Positions 8,967-19,645 are shown, counted from the stretch's first letter. The stretch is 64,000 nt of DNA from an uncultured Carboxylicivirga sp. (GCA_947491945.1 CANLLN010000003.1:219888-283887), one strand, 5' to 3'. The notes: generated by a model from the sequence alone, not told the origin. Numbers and translations: made by a program.

Positions 8967-9078
8967 ATTAACATCTTTCGCCAGGTACTAAGCACACGAA
9001 TGGATTCGTGCTGCAGCGAAACGATTGATCTAAGGATCCCATCATCTATTCTTTTAATAATCTGATAATTATAATATT

Positions 9079-12000
9079 ATGGCATTGAGTGGTTTGATTT
9101 CCAAAATATTTGGAAACAAGTACGACAGAGATATGAAGGAGGTAGCTCCCTTCGTAGAGAAGATTAAAGCGGTTTATCCCGAGATAGAAAAGTTAACGCA
9201 TAACGAGTTGCGTCAGCGATCGGCGGCCTTACGTGCACGCGTGCAGGAAGCTGTTAAGGCCGAGCAGGATAAGATTGTTGAGCTGAAAGCACAAACTGAT
9301 TCTCCCGAACTATCGGTGGGTGATAAAGAAAAGATATACAAAGAGGTTGACCGGCTGGAGAAGGAGATTACCGAGAAGCTGGAGAAGGCCTTAACCGATG
9401 CTTTGCCCGAAGCTTTTGCAATTGTTAAGGACACAGCCCGTCGTTTCGCTCAAAACGAAACCATTGAGGTGGAAGCAACACAGTTCGACCGTGACTTATC
9501 AGCCACCAAAGATTTTGTGGAGATAGAAGGCGAGAATGCCCTTTATTACAATTCCTGGTCGGCCGGGGGTAATGAAATTACCTGGGACATGATTCACTAC
9601 GATGTGCAGCTGATAGGTGGCGTGGTGCTTCATAGTGGTAAAATAGCCGAGATGGCCACCGGTGAAGGTAAAACGCTGGTAGCCACTCTGCCCGTATTCC
9701 TGAATGCATTAGCAGGCCGCGGTGTGCATGTGGTAACGGTAAACGACTACCTGGCCAAGCGTGACTCGGAGTGGATGGGTCCTTTGTATCAGTTCCATGG
9801 TTTGTCGGTTGATTGTATTGACAAGCATCGCCCCAACTCACCCGAGCGTCGTGCTGCTTATAAAGCTGATATTACTTTTGGTACCAACAATGAGTTTGGT
9901 TTTGATTACTTGCGTGATAACATGGCTATCTCGCCCGACGACCTGGTGCAGCGCCCTCATAACTACGCCATTGTCGATGAGGTGGATTCCGTATTGATTG
10001 ATGATGCCCGTACGCCATTAATTATTTCCGGTCCGGTACCCAAGGGAGATGATCAGCTCTTTGGTGATTTGAAGCCCAAGATTGAGAAAATTGTTGAGGC
10101 GCAGCGTAAGTTGGTAACCGGCATCCTGGCCGAGGCCAAGCAAAAGATGAAGTCGGGTGATAAGAAAGAGCAGGAAGAAGGAGCCTTGCTGCTGCTGCGC
10201 GCCTTCAAAGGATTGCCTAAGAACAAGGCCATCATTAAATTTCTGAGTGAGGTGGGTGTGAAAGCCAGCATGCTGAAGACCGAGAACTTCTACATGCAGG
10301 AGAATAGCAAAAACATGCACATTGTTACCGATCCGCTGTACTTTGTTATTGATGAGAAGAATAACTCCATTGAGCTTACCGATAAAGGACTGGATCTGAT
10401 TACCGGATCGGCCGAAGATCCCAATTTCTTTGTGCTGCCCGATGTGGGTTCTGAGATAGCCACACTGGAGAAAGAAAATATGCCCGAAGAGGAGCGCACC
10501 AAAAAGAAAGATGAAATCATTCAGAATTTCTCCATCAAGTCGGAGCGTGTGCATACGATTAATCAGCTGTTAAAGGCCTATACGCTTTTTGAGAAGGATG
10601 TGGAGTATGTGGTGATGGATAACAAGGTGAAGATTGTAGATGAGCAAACGGGACGTATCATGGAAGGTCGTCGTTACTCCGATGGTCTTCATCAGGCCAT
10701 TGAAGCCAAAGAGCGTGTAACCGTTGAGGCTGCTACTCAAACCTATGCTACTATTACGCTGCAGAACTATTTCCGTATGTATAATAAGCTGTCGGGAATG
10801 ACCGGTACGGCGGAGACAGAAGCAGGAGAGCTGTGGGATATCTACGAACTGGATGTGGTGGTGATTCCAACCAATCGCCCCATTCAGCGTAACGATATGG
10901 AGGACATTGTGTACAAAACCAAGCGTGAGAAGTACAATGCCGTTAGTGCCGAAATCATTCGCCTGGTAGAGCAGGGACGTCCCGTATTGGTGGGTACTAC
11001 TTCGGTGGAGGTATCCGAGTTATTGAGTCGTACCCTGAAGATGCGCGGAATTAAGCACAATGTACTGAATGCGAAGCTGCACCAGCGCGAGGCCGAGATT
11101 GTGGCCGATGCAGGTACAGCAGGTGTTGTTACCATTGCTACCAACATGGCAGGTCGTGGTACCGACATTAAGTTGTCGCCCGAAGTGAAAGCCGCCGGCG
11201 GTTTGGCCATTATCGGTACCGAGCGCCACGAGTCGCGTCGTGTTGACCGTCAGTTACGGGGACGTGCAGGTCGTCAGGGTGATCCGGGTTCATCACAGTT
11301 CTTTGTATCGCTGGAAGATGATTTGATGCGTCTGTTTGGCTCCGATAAAATTGTGAAGTACATGGATCGTCTGGGACTCGAAGATGGTGAGATGATTCAG
11401 CATAGCATGATTACGAAATCTATTGAGCGTGCCCAGAAGAAGGTGGAAGAGAATAACTTTGGTATTCGTAAGCGCTTGCTTGAGTACGATGATGTGATGA
11501 ATTCGCAGCGTGAGGTAATTTACACCAAACGTCGCCATGCTTTATATGGTGAGCGCATTCAGGTAGACATCTCCAATATGATGGCCGATACTTGTACTGA
11601 TATTGTAGAGGAATATCAGGCAGCCGGCGATTTCGAAGGCTTTAAGCTGGAGCTGATACGTATTTTCTCAGCCCAATCACCTTTTACCGAGGAGGACTTT
11701 TTGAAGGGGCGTGCTGATGAGCTCTCAATACAATTATTTGAAAAAATGTGGGAGGCCTACAAGCGTAAAGGCGCCCTTATTGCCCAGCAGGCCAATCCGG
11801 TTATCAAGGATGTGTACGAGACCAAGTCCGAAATGTTTAAAAACATTGTGGTGCCCATCAGCGATGGACAGAAGGTGTATCAGATAACTACCAATCTGAA
11901 GAAAGCCTACGAGAGCGAGTCGAAAGAGCTGGTTCGTTCCTTTGAGAAGGCTGCCATGTTGGCAACCATTGATGATGCGTGGAAGGAACACCTGCGTGAG

Positions 12001-12384
12001 CTGGACGACTTGCGTCAGGCGGTACAAAATGCTACCTACGAGCAGAAGGATCCACTGTTGATTTATAAGTTTGAGTCCTTCAACCTGTTTAAGGCTATGG
12101 TGGGCGAAAACAATAAGGCCGTGGTATCCTTGCTGTCAAAGGGTCATATACCTATTCAGAATGCCGATGGTGTTCAGGAAGCCCAGGAACGCAAGCGTCA
12201 GGATTATAGTAAAATGCAGACGCGTAAAGATGAGTTTTCGCGCGGTGGAGGCGGCAGTAGTGCTCCGGGACAAGCGCCCAAGCAGGAGCGTATTGAGCCG
12301 GTGCGTGTTGAGAAGAAGGTGGGCCGTAACGAACCTTGTCCCTGTGGAAGCGGTAAGAAATACAAACAATGTCACGGTAAATAA
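9079..12384 (+). CDS. secA: SecA, preprotein translocase ATPase
   Basis: Motor ATPase that pushes unfolded preproteins through SecYEG. The 1,101 residues are longer than the roughly 900 of E. coli but normal for Bacteroidota, where there are insertions in the first nucleotide-binding domain (charged stretch about residues 320-410). Walker A is MATGEGKT at about residue 190, the DEAD-type motif [15 protein letters not shown] at about 299, NMAGRGTDI at about 689 and [15 protein letters not shown] at about 727. The C-terminus ends in the zinc-binding SecB/ribosome-contact motif [15 protein letters not shown]. lgt follows on the same strand after a palindromic spacer. Confidence 0.98.
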   Translation: MALSGLISKIFGNKYDRDMKEVAPFVEKIKAVYPEIEKLTHNELRQRSAALRARVQEAVKAEQDKIVELKAQTDSPELSVGDKEKIYKEVDRLEKEITEKLEKALTDALPEAFAIVKDTARRFAQNETIEVEATQFDRDLSATKDFVEIEGENALYYNSWSAGGNEITWDMIHYDVQLIGGVVLHSGKIAEMATGEGKTLVATLPVFLNALAGRGVHVVTVNDYLAKRDSEWMGPLYQFHGLSVDCIDKHRPNSPERRAAYKADITFGTNNEFGFDYLRDNMAISPDDLVQRPHNYAIVDEVDSVLIDDARTPLIISGPVPKGDDQLFGDLKPKIEKIVEAQRKLVTGILAEAKQKMKSGDKKEQEEGALLLLRAFKGLPKNKAIIKFLSEVGVKASMLKTENFYMQENSKNMHIVTDPLYFVIDEKNNSIELTDKGLDLITGSAEDPNFFVLPDVGSEIATLEKENMPEEERTKKKDEIIQNFSIKSERVHTINQLLKAYTLFEKDVEYVVMDNKVKIVDEQTGRIMEGRRYSDGLHQAIEAKERVTVEAATQTYATITLQNYFRMYNKLSGMTGTAETEAGELWDIYELDVVVIPTNRPIQRNDMEDIVYKTKREKYNAVSAEIIRLVEQGRPVLVGTTSVEVSELLSRTLKMRGIKHNVLNAKLHQREAEIVADAGTAGVVTIATNMAGRGTDIKLSPEVKAAGGLAIIGTERHESRRVDRQLRGRAGRQGDPGSSQFFVSLEDDLMRLFGSDKIVKYMDRLGLEDGEMIQHSMITKSIERAQKKVEENNFGIRKRLLEYDDVMNSQREVIYTKRRHALYGERIQVDISNMMADTCTDIVEEYQAAGDFEGFKLELIRIFSAQSPFTEEDFLKGRADELSIQLFEKMWEAYKRKGALIAQQANPVIKDVYETKSEMFKNIVVPISDGQKVYQITTNLKKAYESESKELVRSFEKAAMLATIDDAWKEHLRELDDLRQAVQNATYEQKDPLLIYKFESFNLFKAMVGENNKAVVSLLSKGHIPIQNADGVQEAQERKRQDYSKMQTRKDEFSRGGGGSSAPGQAPKQERIEPVRVEKKVGRNEPCPCGSGKKYKQCHGK

Positions 12385-12386
12385 TA

Positions 12387-12442
12387 ATTAGTGCTCGTTG
12401 CATGGTGCCTTGTGCACGATGCAACGGGCATTATGCACTAAT
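12387..12442. repeat. Nested palindrome in the secA-lgt spacer
   Basis: Outer arms ATTAGTGC (12387-12394) and GCACTAAT (12435-12442) enclose inner arms CGTTGCAT (12396-12403) and ATGCAACG (12419-12426), which enclose GTGC (12405-12408) and GCAC (12414-12417) around a CTTGT loop. There is no T tract, so it is not a standard terminator. It may be a REP-like element or an mRNA processing or stabilising structure between secA and lgt. Confidence 0.7.
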
Positions 12443-12452
12443 AACAGAAAAT

Positions 12453-13238
12453 ATGATTCTTAACTCAATTAACTGGAATGTTCATCCCGAGATATTTTCG
12501 ATAGGATCGTTGCACGTGCGTTACTATGGCCTTCTTTTCGCCATGGGCTTTATGCTGGGTTATTATATTCTTGAGAAAATGTTCAAATCGGAAGACATAA
12601 AACAAGAATGGCTCGATAAAATATTTATGTACGTGGTGGTGGCTACCATTGTTGGGGCACGCCTGGGGCACGTGATCTTTTACGGATGGGATTATTACTC
12701 GCAGCATCCTGGCGATATCATTAAAATATGGGAGGGCGGATTGGCCAGTCACGGAGGTGCCATCGGAATTCTGATAGCATTACATTATTATTCAAAAAAT
12801 GTGACGAAAAAGAGCATGATATGGACACTGGATCGCCTGGTGGTACCGGTTGCCCTAACGGCTGTCTTTATTCGTTTAGGTAACCTTATGAACTCTGAAA
12901 TTTATGGTCATGTTACCGATTTGCCCTGGGGTTTTGTGTTTGAGCGACGCGGTGAAACGCTGCCCAAGCATCCCACGCAGCTATATGAGGCCTTCTGTTA
13001 TCTGATTACCTTTATCGTGGTGTTCTTCACCTACTGGAAGACCAAGGCCAAGGAGAAGCAGGGCTTGATTTTTGGTATCTTCCTAATCGGTATTTTTGCC
13101 TCTCGTTTCTTCATTGAGTTTGTGAAAGAAAATCAGGAGGCCTTTGAAGAAAGCATGACCTTTAATATGGGACAGCTGTTGAGTGTGCCATTTGTCATTG
13201 CCGGTGTTTATTACATCTACAATGCGATAAAGAAGTAA
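12453..13238 (+). CDS. lgt: Lgt, prolipoprotein diacylglyceryl transferase
   Basis: Inner-membrane enzyme that transfers diacylglyceryl from phosphatidylglycerol to the lipobox cysteine, the first step of lipoprotein maturation. I place the start at ATG 12453 (261 residues, MILNSINWNVHPEIF); the frame extends upstream through the palindrome but that part is not protein-like. Family features are YYGLLFAMGF in the first helix, the GGLASHGGAIG loop, the Lgt signature RLGNLMNSEIYG, and HPTQLYEAFCYL. About seven membrane segments are predicted. A strong terminator follows. The many lipoproteins in this window are its substrates. Confidence 0.96.
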   Translation: MILNSINWNVHPEIFSIGSLHVRYYGLLFAMGFMLGYYILEKMFKSEDIKQEWLDKIFMYVVVATIVGARLGHVIFYGWDYYSQHPGDIIKIWEGGLASHGGAIGILIALHYYSKNVTKKSMIWTLDRLVVPVALTAVFIRLGNLMNSEIYGHVTDLPWGFVFERRGETLPKHPTQLYEAFCYLITFIVVFFTYWKTKAKEKQGLIFGIFLIGIFASRFFIEFVKENQEAFEESMTFNMGQLLSVPFVIAGVYYIYNAIKK

Positions 13239-13261
13239 ATTGCTTTAAAGCATAACTAAAG

Positions 13262-13315
13262 CAGGCCGTTCAAAAATGAGGTTTTCATATTTTTGAACGG
13301 CCTGTTTTCGTTTTT
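13262..13315. terminator. Strong bidirectional terminator between lgt and the DUF4301 gene
   Basis: A perfect 16-bp stem (13262-13277 with 13289-13304) and an 11-base loop is followed by a T-rich tract. It lies between two convergent genes. Confidence 0.85.
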
Positions 13316-13327
13316 TATACCACCCAA

Positions 13328-14848
13328 CTAAGCGGGTTGATGCTGTGGACGTAATAGGTCCATTACGGTTTTTACCGGATTAAAAGTGCTTATCGGTACC
13401 TCAACAAAGAAGCTGAGCCAATGGGCCATGGCACCGTTCCACAGACCCGGTAATTCAAGTGCTTTTAAGGCTTTTCCGTTCTGTGTTTTCTCTGATATAA
13501 AGCCGGTTTCCGGATCCACAAAATTCGTCAGGTCAAACTTCTGTCCTTGATAATCTTTCGTATAACACACCAGATCTACCGGATTAAAGTGAGTACTGCT
13601 TTTCACTATTTCCTGCTGTTGGCCATCCTTGGGATGTATTTGTGCGCTTTCTACAATCTGCAGGCTTATGGTACCGTCTGATTGTTTCACCCAGAAGGGG
13701 CCGCCACCGGGCTCTCCTTCGTTTTTTACCATGCCACACACGCGAATCGGGCGGTTCAGATGTTCTTTAATAAAGGCTGCCTTCTGATTGTGATCCATGC
13801 TGGCCATTTTGTCATCGGTGATCTGAAGTTCAGAACAAAGGAAATCCACCCCTTTATCAATGGCATCGGGGGCTTGGCTATCAATTCCCTCAAGAATGGC
13901 AAATACCTGCTCTTTTTTACTAAGAAGAAGACCGGCCAGTACCTGCTTATAATGAATGGTGTCGCTCAGTAAATGCTGCGGCACCACGTTATCTATATTT
14001 TTGATGAAAACCATTTCTTCTGCAAGGTCATTTAGGTTTTCGATGAGAGCACCATGGCCGGCAGGTCGAAACAGCAGGTTACCATCCGATTGTCTGAAGG
14101 GGGTATTGTCGGGCTTAACGGCTAAAGTATTGGTGGAAGGTTTCTGGTAGGAGAATGATACCTCAAATTTACAATTATGGACTTTCTCAAGGGCATTGCG
14201 TCGCTCCTCCAATCGTGTTTTAAATAGTGCCTCGTGCTCCGGGCTTACCGTAAAGTGTACCTTACCCTTTGAGCCATCGCTTGCATAGGCAGCTGTCTCC
14301 TTTAGGTGTTCTTCCAAGGGCGTAAAGGCACTATTTTCACTATGGTGAAATAATAACAGTCCCTTGGGTAGCTGCCCGTAATTGAGGCCTTTGGGTAATA
14401 AAAGTCCTTCAATCAGGGTTGTGGCTGCCTCAACACTAACTGACTCGTTACCGGTATTTACCTGCGTACCTTGAGTGAGGGCATTGCCAAAGGCAAATTT
14501 GCGAATGTCACGCAGAAAGGTTTGATAAGGCTCCTGATTGAGAAGTTCTTGTTGGCGGCCATCATCGGCCTGTAAAAATTCAAACAGAGATTTGAACATA
14601 CGGGTGGCAGCGCCCGATGCCGGCACAAATTTGATCACATCAAGTCCTTGATTTAATGCCCTGTTGTATTTTTCAATAAGCGTAGTTTCATCATATTTGT
14701 TGGTTCGGATGATGCCGTCGTTAATCGTGGCTGCTTTTACCAGCCTTGCATAAGGGAAACCGGCTTCAAAATGCTCCAGCTGCTTACTGATGCGTTCGGG
14801 TGTAATCCCTTCTTTGTGTATTTGTAAGTAGTCTTTTTCGCTTAGCAT
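13328..14848 (-). CDS. DUF4301-family protein
   Basis: A 506-residue cytosolic protein starting at ATG 14848 (MLSEKDYLQIHKEGITPERI); the longer frame to 14917 adds an unlikely leader. The stretch IKFVPASGAATRMFKSL near residue 85 resembles the glycine-rich nucleotide-binding loop of sugar-phosphate nucleotidyltransferases, and LLFRPAGHGALIENLNDL in the middle is characteristic of DUF4301. The family is widespread in Bacteroidota and its reaction is not established; a nucleotidyltransferase-like activity is an inference from this loop. It is a single-gene unit ending at the shared terminator at 13262. Confidence 0.85.
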   Translation of the reverse strand: MLSEKDYLQIHKEGITPERISKQLEHFEAGFPYARLVKAATINDGIIRTNKYDETTLIEKYNRALNQGLDVIKFVPASGAATRMFKSLFEFLQADDGRQQELLNQEPYQTFLRDIRKFAFGNALTQGTQVNTGNESVSVEAATTLIEGLLLPKGLNYGQLPKGLLLFHHSENSAFTPLEEHLKETAAYASDGSKGKVHFTVSPEHEALFKTRLEERRNALEKVHNCKFEVSFSYQKPSTNTLAVKPDNTPFRQSDGNLLFRPAGHGALIENLNDLAEEMVFIKNIDNVVPQHLLSDTIHYKQVLAGLLLSKKEQVFAILEGIDSQAPDAIDKGVDFLCSELQITDDKMASMDHNQKAAFIKEHLNRPIRVCGMVKNEGEPGGGPFWVKQSDGTISLQIVESAQIHPKDGQQQEIVKSSTHFNPVDLVCYTKDYQGQKFDLTNFVDPETGFISEKTQNGKALKALELPGLWNGAMAHWLSFFVEVPISTFNPVKTVMDLLRPQHQPA

Positions 14849-15128
14849 ATAAATAGATTTTGATATGTAATAATAGTTTTTTTTGTCCTGTTTAACAAGC
14901 AAAATACATTTTATCATACTCGCAATACGGCAGCTTATATGCCTGAAGTTATTTAATACAAGGATGTTATTTGTTAAGACATGCTGTTTTTGAAAAATAC
15001 ACCATTAGACTAAATGACTCGAATAGTTGAATGTATTGATTATCAAATATTTAAAAGTTTAGTAATTCGGGAAAATATGATATATTCGCTCACTTAAAAA
15101 TTTAATATTATTCACGAATCGTTCTTTT

Positions 15129-16361
15129 ATGAAGAGAATAGGATTATTATGTGGGTTAATGATGATGGGTTTTCAGCTATTTGCTGAGGGCTATCAGGTA
15201 AACCTGCAGGGAAACAGGCAAACCGGAATGGGACATACTGGTGCCGGCCTTTTAATGGGAGCTAGCAGCATGCATTTCAATCCGGGAGCCTTAAGTTTAA
15301 TGAAATCAAAATATGATTTTTCGGCAGGTGCAAGTGGTGTATTTTCAAAAAACACTTTTCAGAAAAAGGCACCTTCAGTATATGAGGCTAAATCGGATAA
15401 CCCTGTAGGCACACCGTTTTATTTTTATGGTGCCACAAAGTTAAATGATAAGCTGGCAATGGGTCTCAGTGTTACATCGCCTTATGGAAATACCCTGAAA
15501 TGGGGGGATGACTGGGATGGTAAATACCTGATTCAGGATATATCTTTACAAGCGATTTTTATTCAGCCCACTGTGGCCTATCAAATCACCGATAAATTAG
15601 GCATTGGCGTCGGATTTATGGCCGTTAGTGGTAGTGTGGACTTAAATAAGGCGCTGCCAGTGCAATATACCGATGAACAAGGAAACCCAATGAATGCGGG
15701 AGTCAATATCTCGGGTAATACCTGGGCCTTTGGTTTCAATGCCGGTATTTTTTATAAGGTATCTGATAATTTTACTGCCGGTTTAAGCTATCGATCGGAG
15801 GTAATGGTGAAGCTTGATGGCGGTGATGCTGATTTCTCGGTGCCGGGATCATTGGCCGGTTTATACCCCGATACTAAGTTTGACTCCGAATTACCGCTCC
15901 CTTCCAATATCACTTTAGGGCTGGGTTATCAGTTAAACGATAAGTGGTTACTGGCAGCTGACCTTCAGTATGTGGGCTGGTCGGCTTATGAAAGCCTAAA
16001 CTTTGATTTTGAAGCACCAAGTGTGCCTGATTCATACAACCAGCGGGATTTTGAAAATACGATGATTTACCGCCTGGGAGCTGAGTATTCCCTAAATGAA
16101 AAAGCGCAGTTCAGAGCCGGTGTCTATTACGATAGTACTCCCATTTCTGAAGATTTGCTGACACCCGAAACCCCGGGAACCAATAAGATTGGTATGTCAT
16201 TGGGCTTTGGCTATAAATTCACGGACAAATTGTCTTTGGATGCTTCTCTGCTATATATTCATGGAGAAAAGCGAGAAGATGGTTATGCACCCAGTGACTT
16301 TTATGGTACCTATTACACCAATGCCATTATTCCGGGTATAGGTATTAATTATTCATTCTAA
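15129..16361 (+). CDS. OmpP1/FadL-family outer-membrane transporter
   Basis: A 410-residue outer-membrane porin-like protein for hydrophobic compounds. The signal peptide MKRIGLLCGLMMMGFQLFAEG is followed by the family N-terminal hatch pattern YQVNLQGNRQTGMGHTGAG and SSMHFNPGALS. The remainder is a run of amphipathic strands with conserved FNAGIFYKVSDNFTAGLSY and a closing IIPGIGINYSF strand. It is followed after 7 bases by an SGNH-hydrolase lipoprotein; this pair recurs in Bacteroidota and suggests uptake and hydrolysis of lipids or esters at the cell surface. No recognisable promoter element was found in the 280-base AT-rich upstream region. Confidence 0.92.
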   Translation: MKRIGLLCGLMMMGFQLFAEGYQVNLQGNRQTGMGHTGAGLLMGASSMHFNPGALSLMKSKYDFSAGASGVFSKNTFQKKAPSVYEAKSDNPVGTPFYFYGATKLNDKLAMGLSVTSPYGNTLKWGDDWDGKYLIQDISLQAIFIQPTVAYQITDKLGIGVGFMAVSGSVDLNKALPVQYTDEQGNPMNAGVNISGNTWAFGFNAGIFYKVSDNFTAGLSYRSEVMVKLDGGDADFSVPGSLAGLYPDTKFDSELPLPSNITLGLGYQLNDKWLLAADLQYVGWSAYESLNFDFEAPSVPDSYNQRDFENTMIYRLGAEYSLNEKAQFRAGVYYDSTPISEDLLTPETPGTNKIGMSLGFGYKFTDKLSLDASLLYIHGEKREDGYAPSDFYGTYYTNAIIPGIGINYSF

Positions 16362-16368
16362 AAGCGAT

Positions 16369-17745
16369 ATGGTAATGATAAAAAAATATACTGATCACCT
16401 TTTATTGATGAGTTTGGCGCTGGGCCTATGGTCCTGCGAACCCAATGTGGATACCTTTGTGCCATCTCATGGAAGTGCTGATTTTACGAAGTTTATTGCC
16501 ATAGGCGATTCATACACCGCCGGATATACCGATGGTGCCCTGGGGCGTCGTGGACAAGAGGAGAGTTTTAGTTATATACTAGGTAAGCAGCTGATGTATG
16601 CCGGCAGTGAATCATTTAACCAGCCCTTGGTAAAATCTGAAGCCAGTGTGGGTACAACTGTTCTAGCCGAAAACCAGAACAATGGTTATTTTGAATTAAA
16701 AGTGGTAGATGGTGCATTTAAGCCGGTACCCGTACTGGGCGATATGGGCATATTTACTGAAAGCGTGTACAGTGCCAATAATCAAAATTTTGGTGTTCCT
16801 GGAGCCAAAGTTACTCATTTAGCACTTGAAGCGCCTTATCCACCGTACTCGACCCTTAATCCTTTCTTTAAGCGCTTTGCCAGTACTCCTGAAGCTACAG
16901 TTATGGGTGATGCCCTGGCTGCCCATCCTACTTTTGTGTCGCTGTGGATTGGTAACAATGATGTATTGGGTTACGCCCTTGCCGGTGGTGAAGATGATGA
17001 AATTACCGATGTAGCACTTTTTGCGGGTCTTATTGATCAATATGCTGGAGCCATTGCGGCTGGCGGCGCCAAAGCAGTGATGGGTAATATCCCGGCGATT
17101 GAAAGTATTCCTTATTTTAATACGGTGGCTTATAATGTGTTGCCGCTGGATGCTGATAAGGCAGCCCAGCTCAATGCTGGCTATACCAAATATAATGAAG
17201 GAGTAGATCTGTACAATAGTCAGGTGCCGGAAAACATGCAGCTGCCCTACATTAGTTTTCAGGAAGGAGCCAACGCTCTTATTATTGAAGACGAGGATTA
17301 TCCCATTAATGGTATGCGCCAGATAAAGACTGATGAGAAATTGGTATTAACCCTGCCCAGTGATAAAATTGCCAATGAAGGCTGGGGAACCATGGTGCCT
17401 GTCCCAGCCGAATATGTGTTGGATGAGGAAGAGCTGGAGGATATAGATGTAGCTACTAAAGCCTACAATACTGCCATTAAAGCCACTTGCGAGAAATATG
17501 GTTTCGCCATGGTTGATTTGAATAAAAAAATGGAGGAGTTAAGTACCACGGGCTTAATCATCGATGGCCATCGTTACACAAGTCAGTTTGTGACCGGAGG
17601 TGTTTTCTCATTGGATGGTATTCATGCCACCGGAAGAGGTTCGGCCATTATCGCCAATGCCTTTATCGATGCGATTAATGCAAAATTCAATGCATCGGTT
17701 CCACGGGCTAATATTAACGATTATAACACAGTGGAGTTTCCGTAA
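16369..17745 (+). CDS. SGNH/GDSL-hydrolase lipoprotein
   Basis: A 458-residue lipoprotein (lipobox ending LGLWSC, Cys23) with the SGNH esterase fold. Block I is FIAIGDSYTAGYTDG with the catalytic serine, block III is WIGNNDVLGYAL with the oxyanion Asn, and block V is DGIHATGRG with the Asp-His pair, so the catalytic set is complete. The start may be ATG 16369 or ATG 16375. It probably cleaves esters of lipids or acylated sugars outside the cytoplasm and is co-transcribed with the FadL-like porin just upstream. The terminator at 17773 closes the unit. Confidence 0.9.
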   Translation: MVMIKKYTDHLLLMSLALGLWSCEPNVDTFVPSHGSADFTKFIAIGDSYTAGYTDGALGRRGQEESFSYILGKQLMYAGSESFNQPLVKSEASVGTTVLAENQNNGYFELKVVDGAFKPVPVLGDMGIFTESVYSANNQNFGVPGAKVTHLALEAPYPPYSTLNPFFKRFASTPEATVMGDALAAHPTFVSLWIGNNDVLGYALAGGEDDEITDVALFAGLIDQYAGAIAAGGAKAVMGNIPAIESIPYFNTVAYNVLPLDADKAAQLNAGYTKYNEGVDLYNSQVPENMQLPYISFQEGANALIIEDEDYPINGMRQIKTDEKLVLTLPSDKIANEGWGTMVPVPAEYVLDEEELEDIDVATKAYNTAIKATCEKYGFAMVDLNKKMEELSTTGLIIDGHRYTSQFVTGGVFSLDGIHATGRGSAIIANAFIDAINAKFNASVPRANINDYNTVEFP

Positions 17746-17772
17746 GCGGGAAAATCAATAAGGAATAAATAT

Positions 17773-17810
17773 AAAAGATGCCGCAAATAATTTTTGTTGG
17801 CATCTTTTTT
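17773..17810. terminator. Terminator between SGNH lipoprotein and aminotransferase genes
   Basis: AAAAGATGCC (17773-17782) and GGCATCTTTT (17799-17808) form a 10-bp stem followed by TT on the plus strand; the A tract allows use on the minus strand as well. It reaches the stop codon of the convergent gene. Confidence 0.8.
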
Positions 17811-18636
17811 ATTTCAGCTGCATGGTAATGCGCTCCTCCAGGCTGTCGCGCAGGCGTATCAGCAGCGGATGATTAGCTTGAAATGGATGCTCATCAATCC
17901 TGCGAATGGGGAGCAAGCGAGGCGAGGTGCCGGAAATAAAGGCGGCCTCCATAACAGGTAGTTCATCCATCGGAAGCGAGCGATACACAATTTTTATCTT
18001 CAGCTCAAGTGCACAATTGATAATCTGTTGCCGCATAATGCCCGGCAGTACCTCCTGTTCTTTTGCTGTTATAAGTGTGTCATCTTTTATAAAAAATAGG
18101 TTAGAGCGGCTTCCCTCGGTAAGGGCATGGCGATGATTGACCAGCAATGTTTCATACACATGCTCCTGCGCAATAATATCATTGGCTTTATTACGTATGC
18201 TTGCATTGTATATTTTGGCCGTGGGATGAGTACGCTCATCATATTGTAGGGTGCATACAATCCCTTCTTTCCTTTCTGCTTCGTTGGGATAGCGGGCCGG
18301 TATAAAATAAGCCAGAAAGTAGGCATCTCCATTATTTTTAAACCTTAAATCAAGCTTCACATTCCCATCGTTGATATTATTAGCTGTATAGAGCACCTGC
18401 AAACGGCGGGGAAGCATGCTGATGCGCACAGGACTAACTTTGCCGGCTGTTTTTAGGCTATGTGTCAGTCGATTTAAATGATCGTCCAGAAAAAGTGGTG
18501 TAGACGCTTGTATACGGAATACCTCATACACGCAGACTTCATCGGGTGCGATGGTGGCGTTGAAGAAATTCACCGACTTAAGAGTTCTGTCCATCAGGAA
18601 GTACTGACCTCGTATAGCAGATTGCATCTGAAACAA
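17809..18636 (-). CDS. Class IV aminotransferase (4-amino-4-deoxychorismate lyase or BCAT-like)
   Basis: A 275-residue PLP enzyme of fold type IV. Family features are the N-terminal FNATIAPDEVCVYEVFRI with DHLNRL, the Lys-containing line HPTAKIYNASIRNKAND that supplies the PLP lysine, EGSRSNLFFIKDDTLITA, and EVLPGIMRQQII. Together these match the pattern shared by branched-chain aminotransferases, D-amino-acid aminotransferase and PabC. The short length and the EGSRSN line favour PabC-like lyase or a promiscuous aminotransferase, but no pabAB neighbour is present. The ATG could be 18636 or 18627. Confidence 0.85.
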   Translation of the reverse strand: MFQMQSAIRGQYFLMDRTLKSVNFFNATIAPDEVCVYEVFRIQASTPLFLDDHLNRLTHSLKTAGKVSPVRISMLPRRLQVLYTANNINDGNVKLDLRFKNNGDAYFLAYFIPARYPNEAERKEGIVCTLQYDERTHPTAKIYNASIRNKANDIIAQEHVYETLLVNHRHALTEGSRSNLFFIKDDTLITAKEQEVLPGIMRQQIINCALELKIKIVYRSLPMDELPVMEAAFISGTSPRLLPIRRIDEHPFQANHPLLIRLRDSLEERITMQLK

Positions 18637-18909
18637 TGGTATCGTTAATATTTCAGTATGAAGATAAGTATTTTTTATAACCCGAAAAAATGTCAGGAGG
18701 CAATGTCATAATGCCCTGATCAGGAGTTGTGTAGTAGTCATTTTGTCATAGTGCGAAATCTGCTTATTTACATCGTGTAATAGTAATCTATTGATAATCA
18801 GAAATTAGTTTGTTTTTTGTCATTTAGGTGCTGAAATTGGCATCTACTTTGATATTGTCTGTGTGAGTGAATTAAAAATTTGTTGAACTAAATTTTGGAG
18901 GAAAAAGCT

Positions 18910-19362
18910 ATGACACTGGCAAAATTATCAAACAACTGGTTTCCATCAGTACCTTCAATCTTCGATAGATTTTTTGATGGAGAATTGATGGATTGGAATA
19001 GAACTAATTATTCCAGCACCGATACAACCTTACCCGCCGTTAATGTTACCGAAAATGACAATGAGTTTCTGATTGATGTGGCGGCCCCGGGTTTAAAAAA
19101 AGAAGACTTTAAGGTGGATTATGACAATGGCCGATTAACCATTTCATCGGAAAAGAAAAATGAGAAGGAAGAAAAAGAAGGTGAGAAGGTAACAAGGCGT
19201 GAGTTCAGCTATCAGTCATTCCAGCGCTCGTTCACCGTATCGGAAAGTGTGATCGATGCTGATAAGATTGGGGCTAACTACGATAATGGCATTCTTCATA
19301 TCACTTTGCCCAAGCGCGAGGAGGTGAAGCCACGTCCGGCCAAGCAGATTGCTATTAAATAG
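18910..19362 (+). CDS. Small heat-shock protein Hsp20 / alpha-crystallin
   Basis: ATP-independent cytosolic holdase of 150 residues. The start is ATG 18910, set by a GGAGG sequence at 18897-18901, an unusually clear Shine-Dalgarno site for this genome; an upstream TTG in frame would read through it. The alpha-crystallin domain spans about residues 35-140: PAVNVTENDNEFLIDVAAPGL at its start, FKVDYDNGRLTISSEK in the middle and the conserved IGANYDNGILHITLPK near the end, with a short RPAKQIAIK tail supplying the I-x-I type motif. A 66-residue protein follows 73 bases downstream and may be co-expressed. Confidence 0.95.
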   Translation: MTLAKLSNNWFPSVPSIFDRFFDGELMDWNRTNYSSTDTTLPAVNVTENDNEFLIDVAAPGLKKEDFKVDYDNGRLTISSEKKNEKEEKEGEKVTRREFSYQSFQRSFTVSESVIDADKIGANYDNGILHITLPKREEVKPRPAKQIAIK

Positions 19363-19435
19363 CCTTAAGGTTTGTCTCAAAAGGGAACATAGATGTGACC
19401 TTAAATGATATTGATTTTAATTAACAGAGAGTGCT

Positions 19436-19636
19436 ATGTTGGAGTTATGTAAGAAAGTATTGAATGGTGTACAGGAAGATAAGGAGCTCTTTCGTAAAGA
19501 ATTGATAAAATCTATGGCATGGCTAAATCGCGAAGATCAAACAAAGTTGAAAGATTATGTGCAGCTAACATTTGCCGATGAGCATGCCGATGTGATACAA
19601 GAGGTTCTTAGCACCCAATACGATTTTGCATCCTAA
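19436..19636 (+). CDS. Small conserved helical protein downstream of hsp20
   Basis: A 66-residue, highly charged, all-helical protein (MLELCKKVLNGVQEDKELF...). No domain is recognised. Its spacing, strand and the terminator directly after it suggest that it shares the hsp20 transcript, so a stress-related role is a reasonable guess and nothing more. Confidence 0.6.
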   Translation: MLELCKKVLNGVQEDKELFRKELIKSMAWLNREDQTKLKDYVQLTFADEHADVIQEVLSTQYDFAS

Positions 19637-19645
19637 CAATATTGA

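Noticed and set aside
10018..10554. 178-codon open frame antisense to secA
   Set aside because: It is a shadow of secA in a codon-biased region; secA explains the sequence fully.
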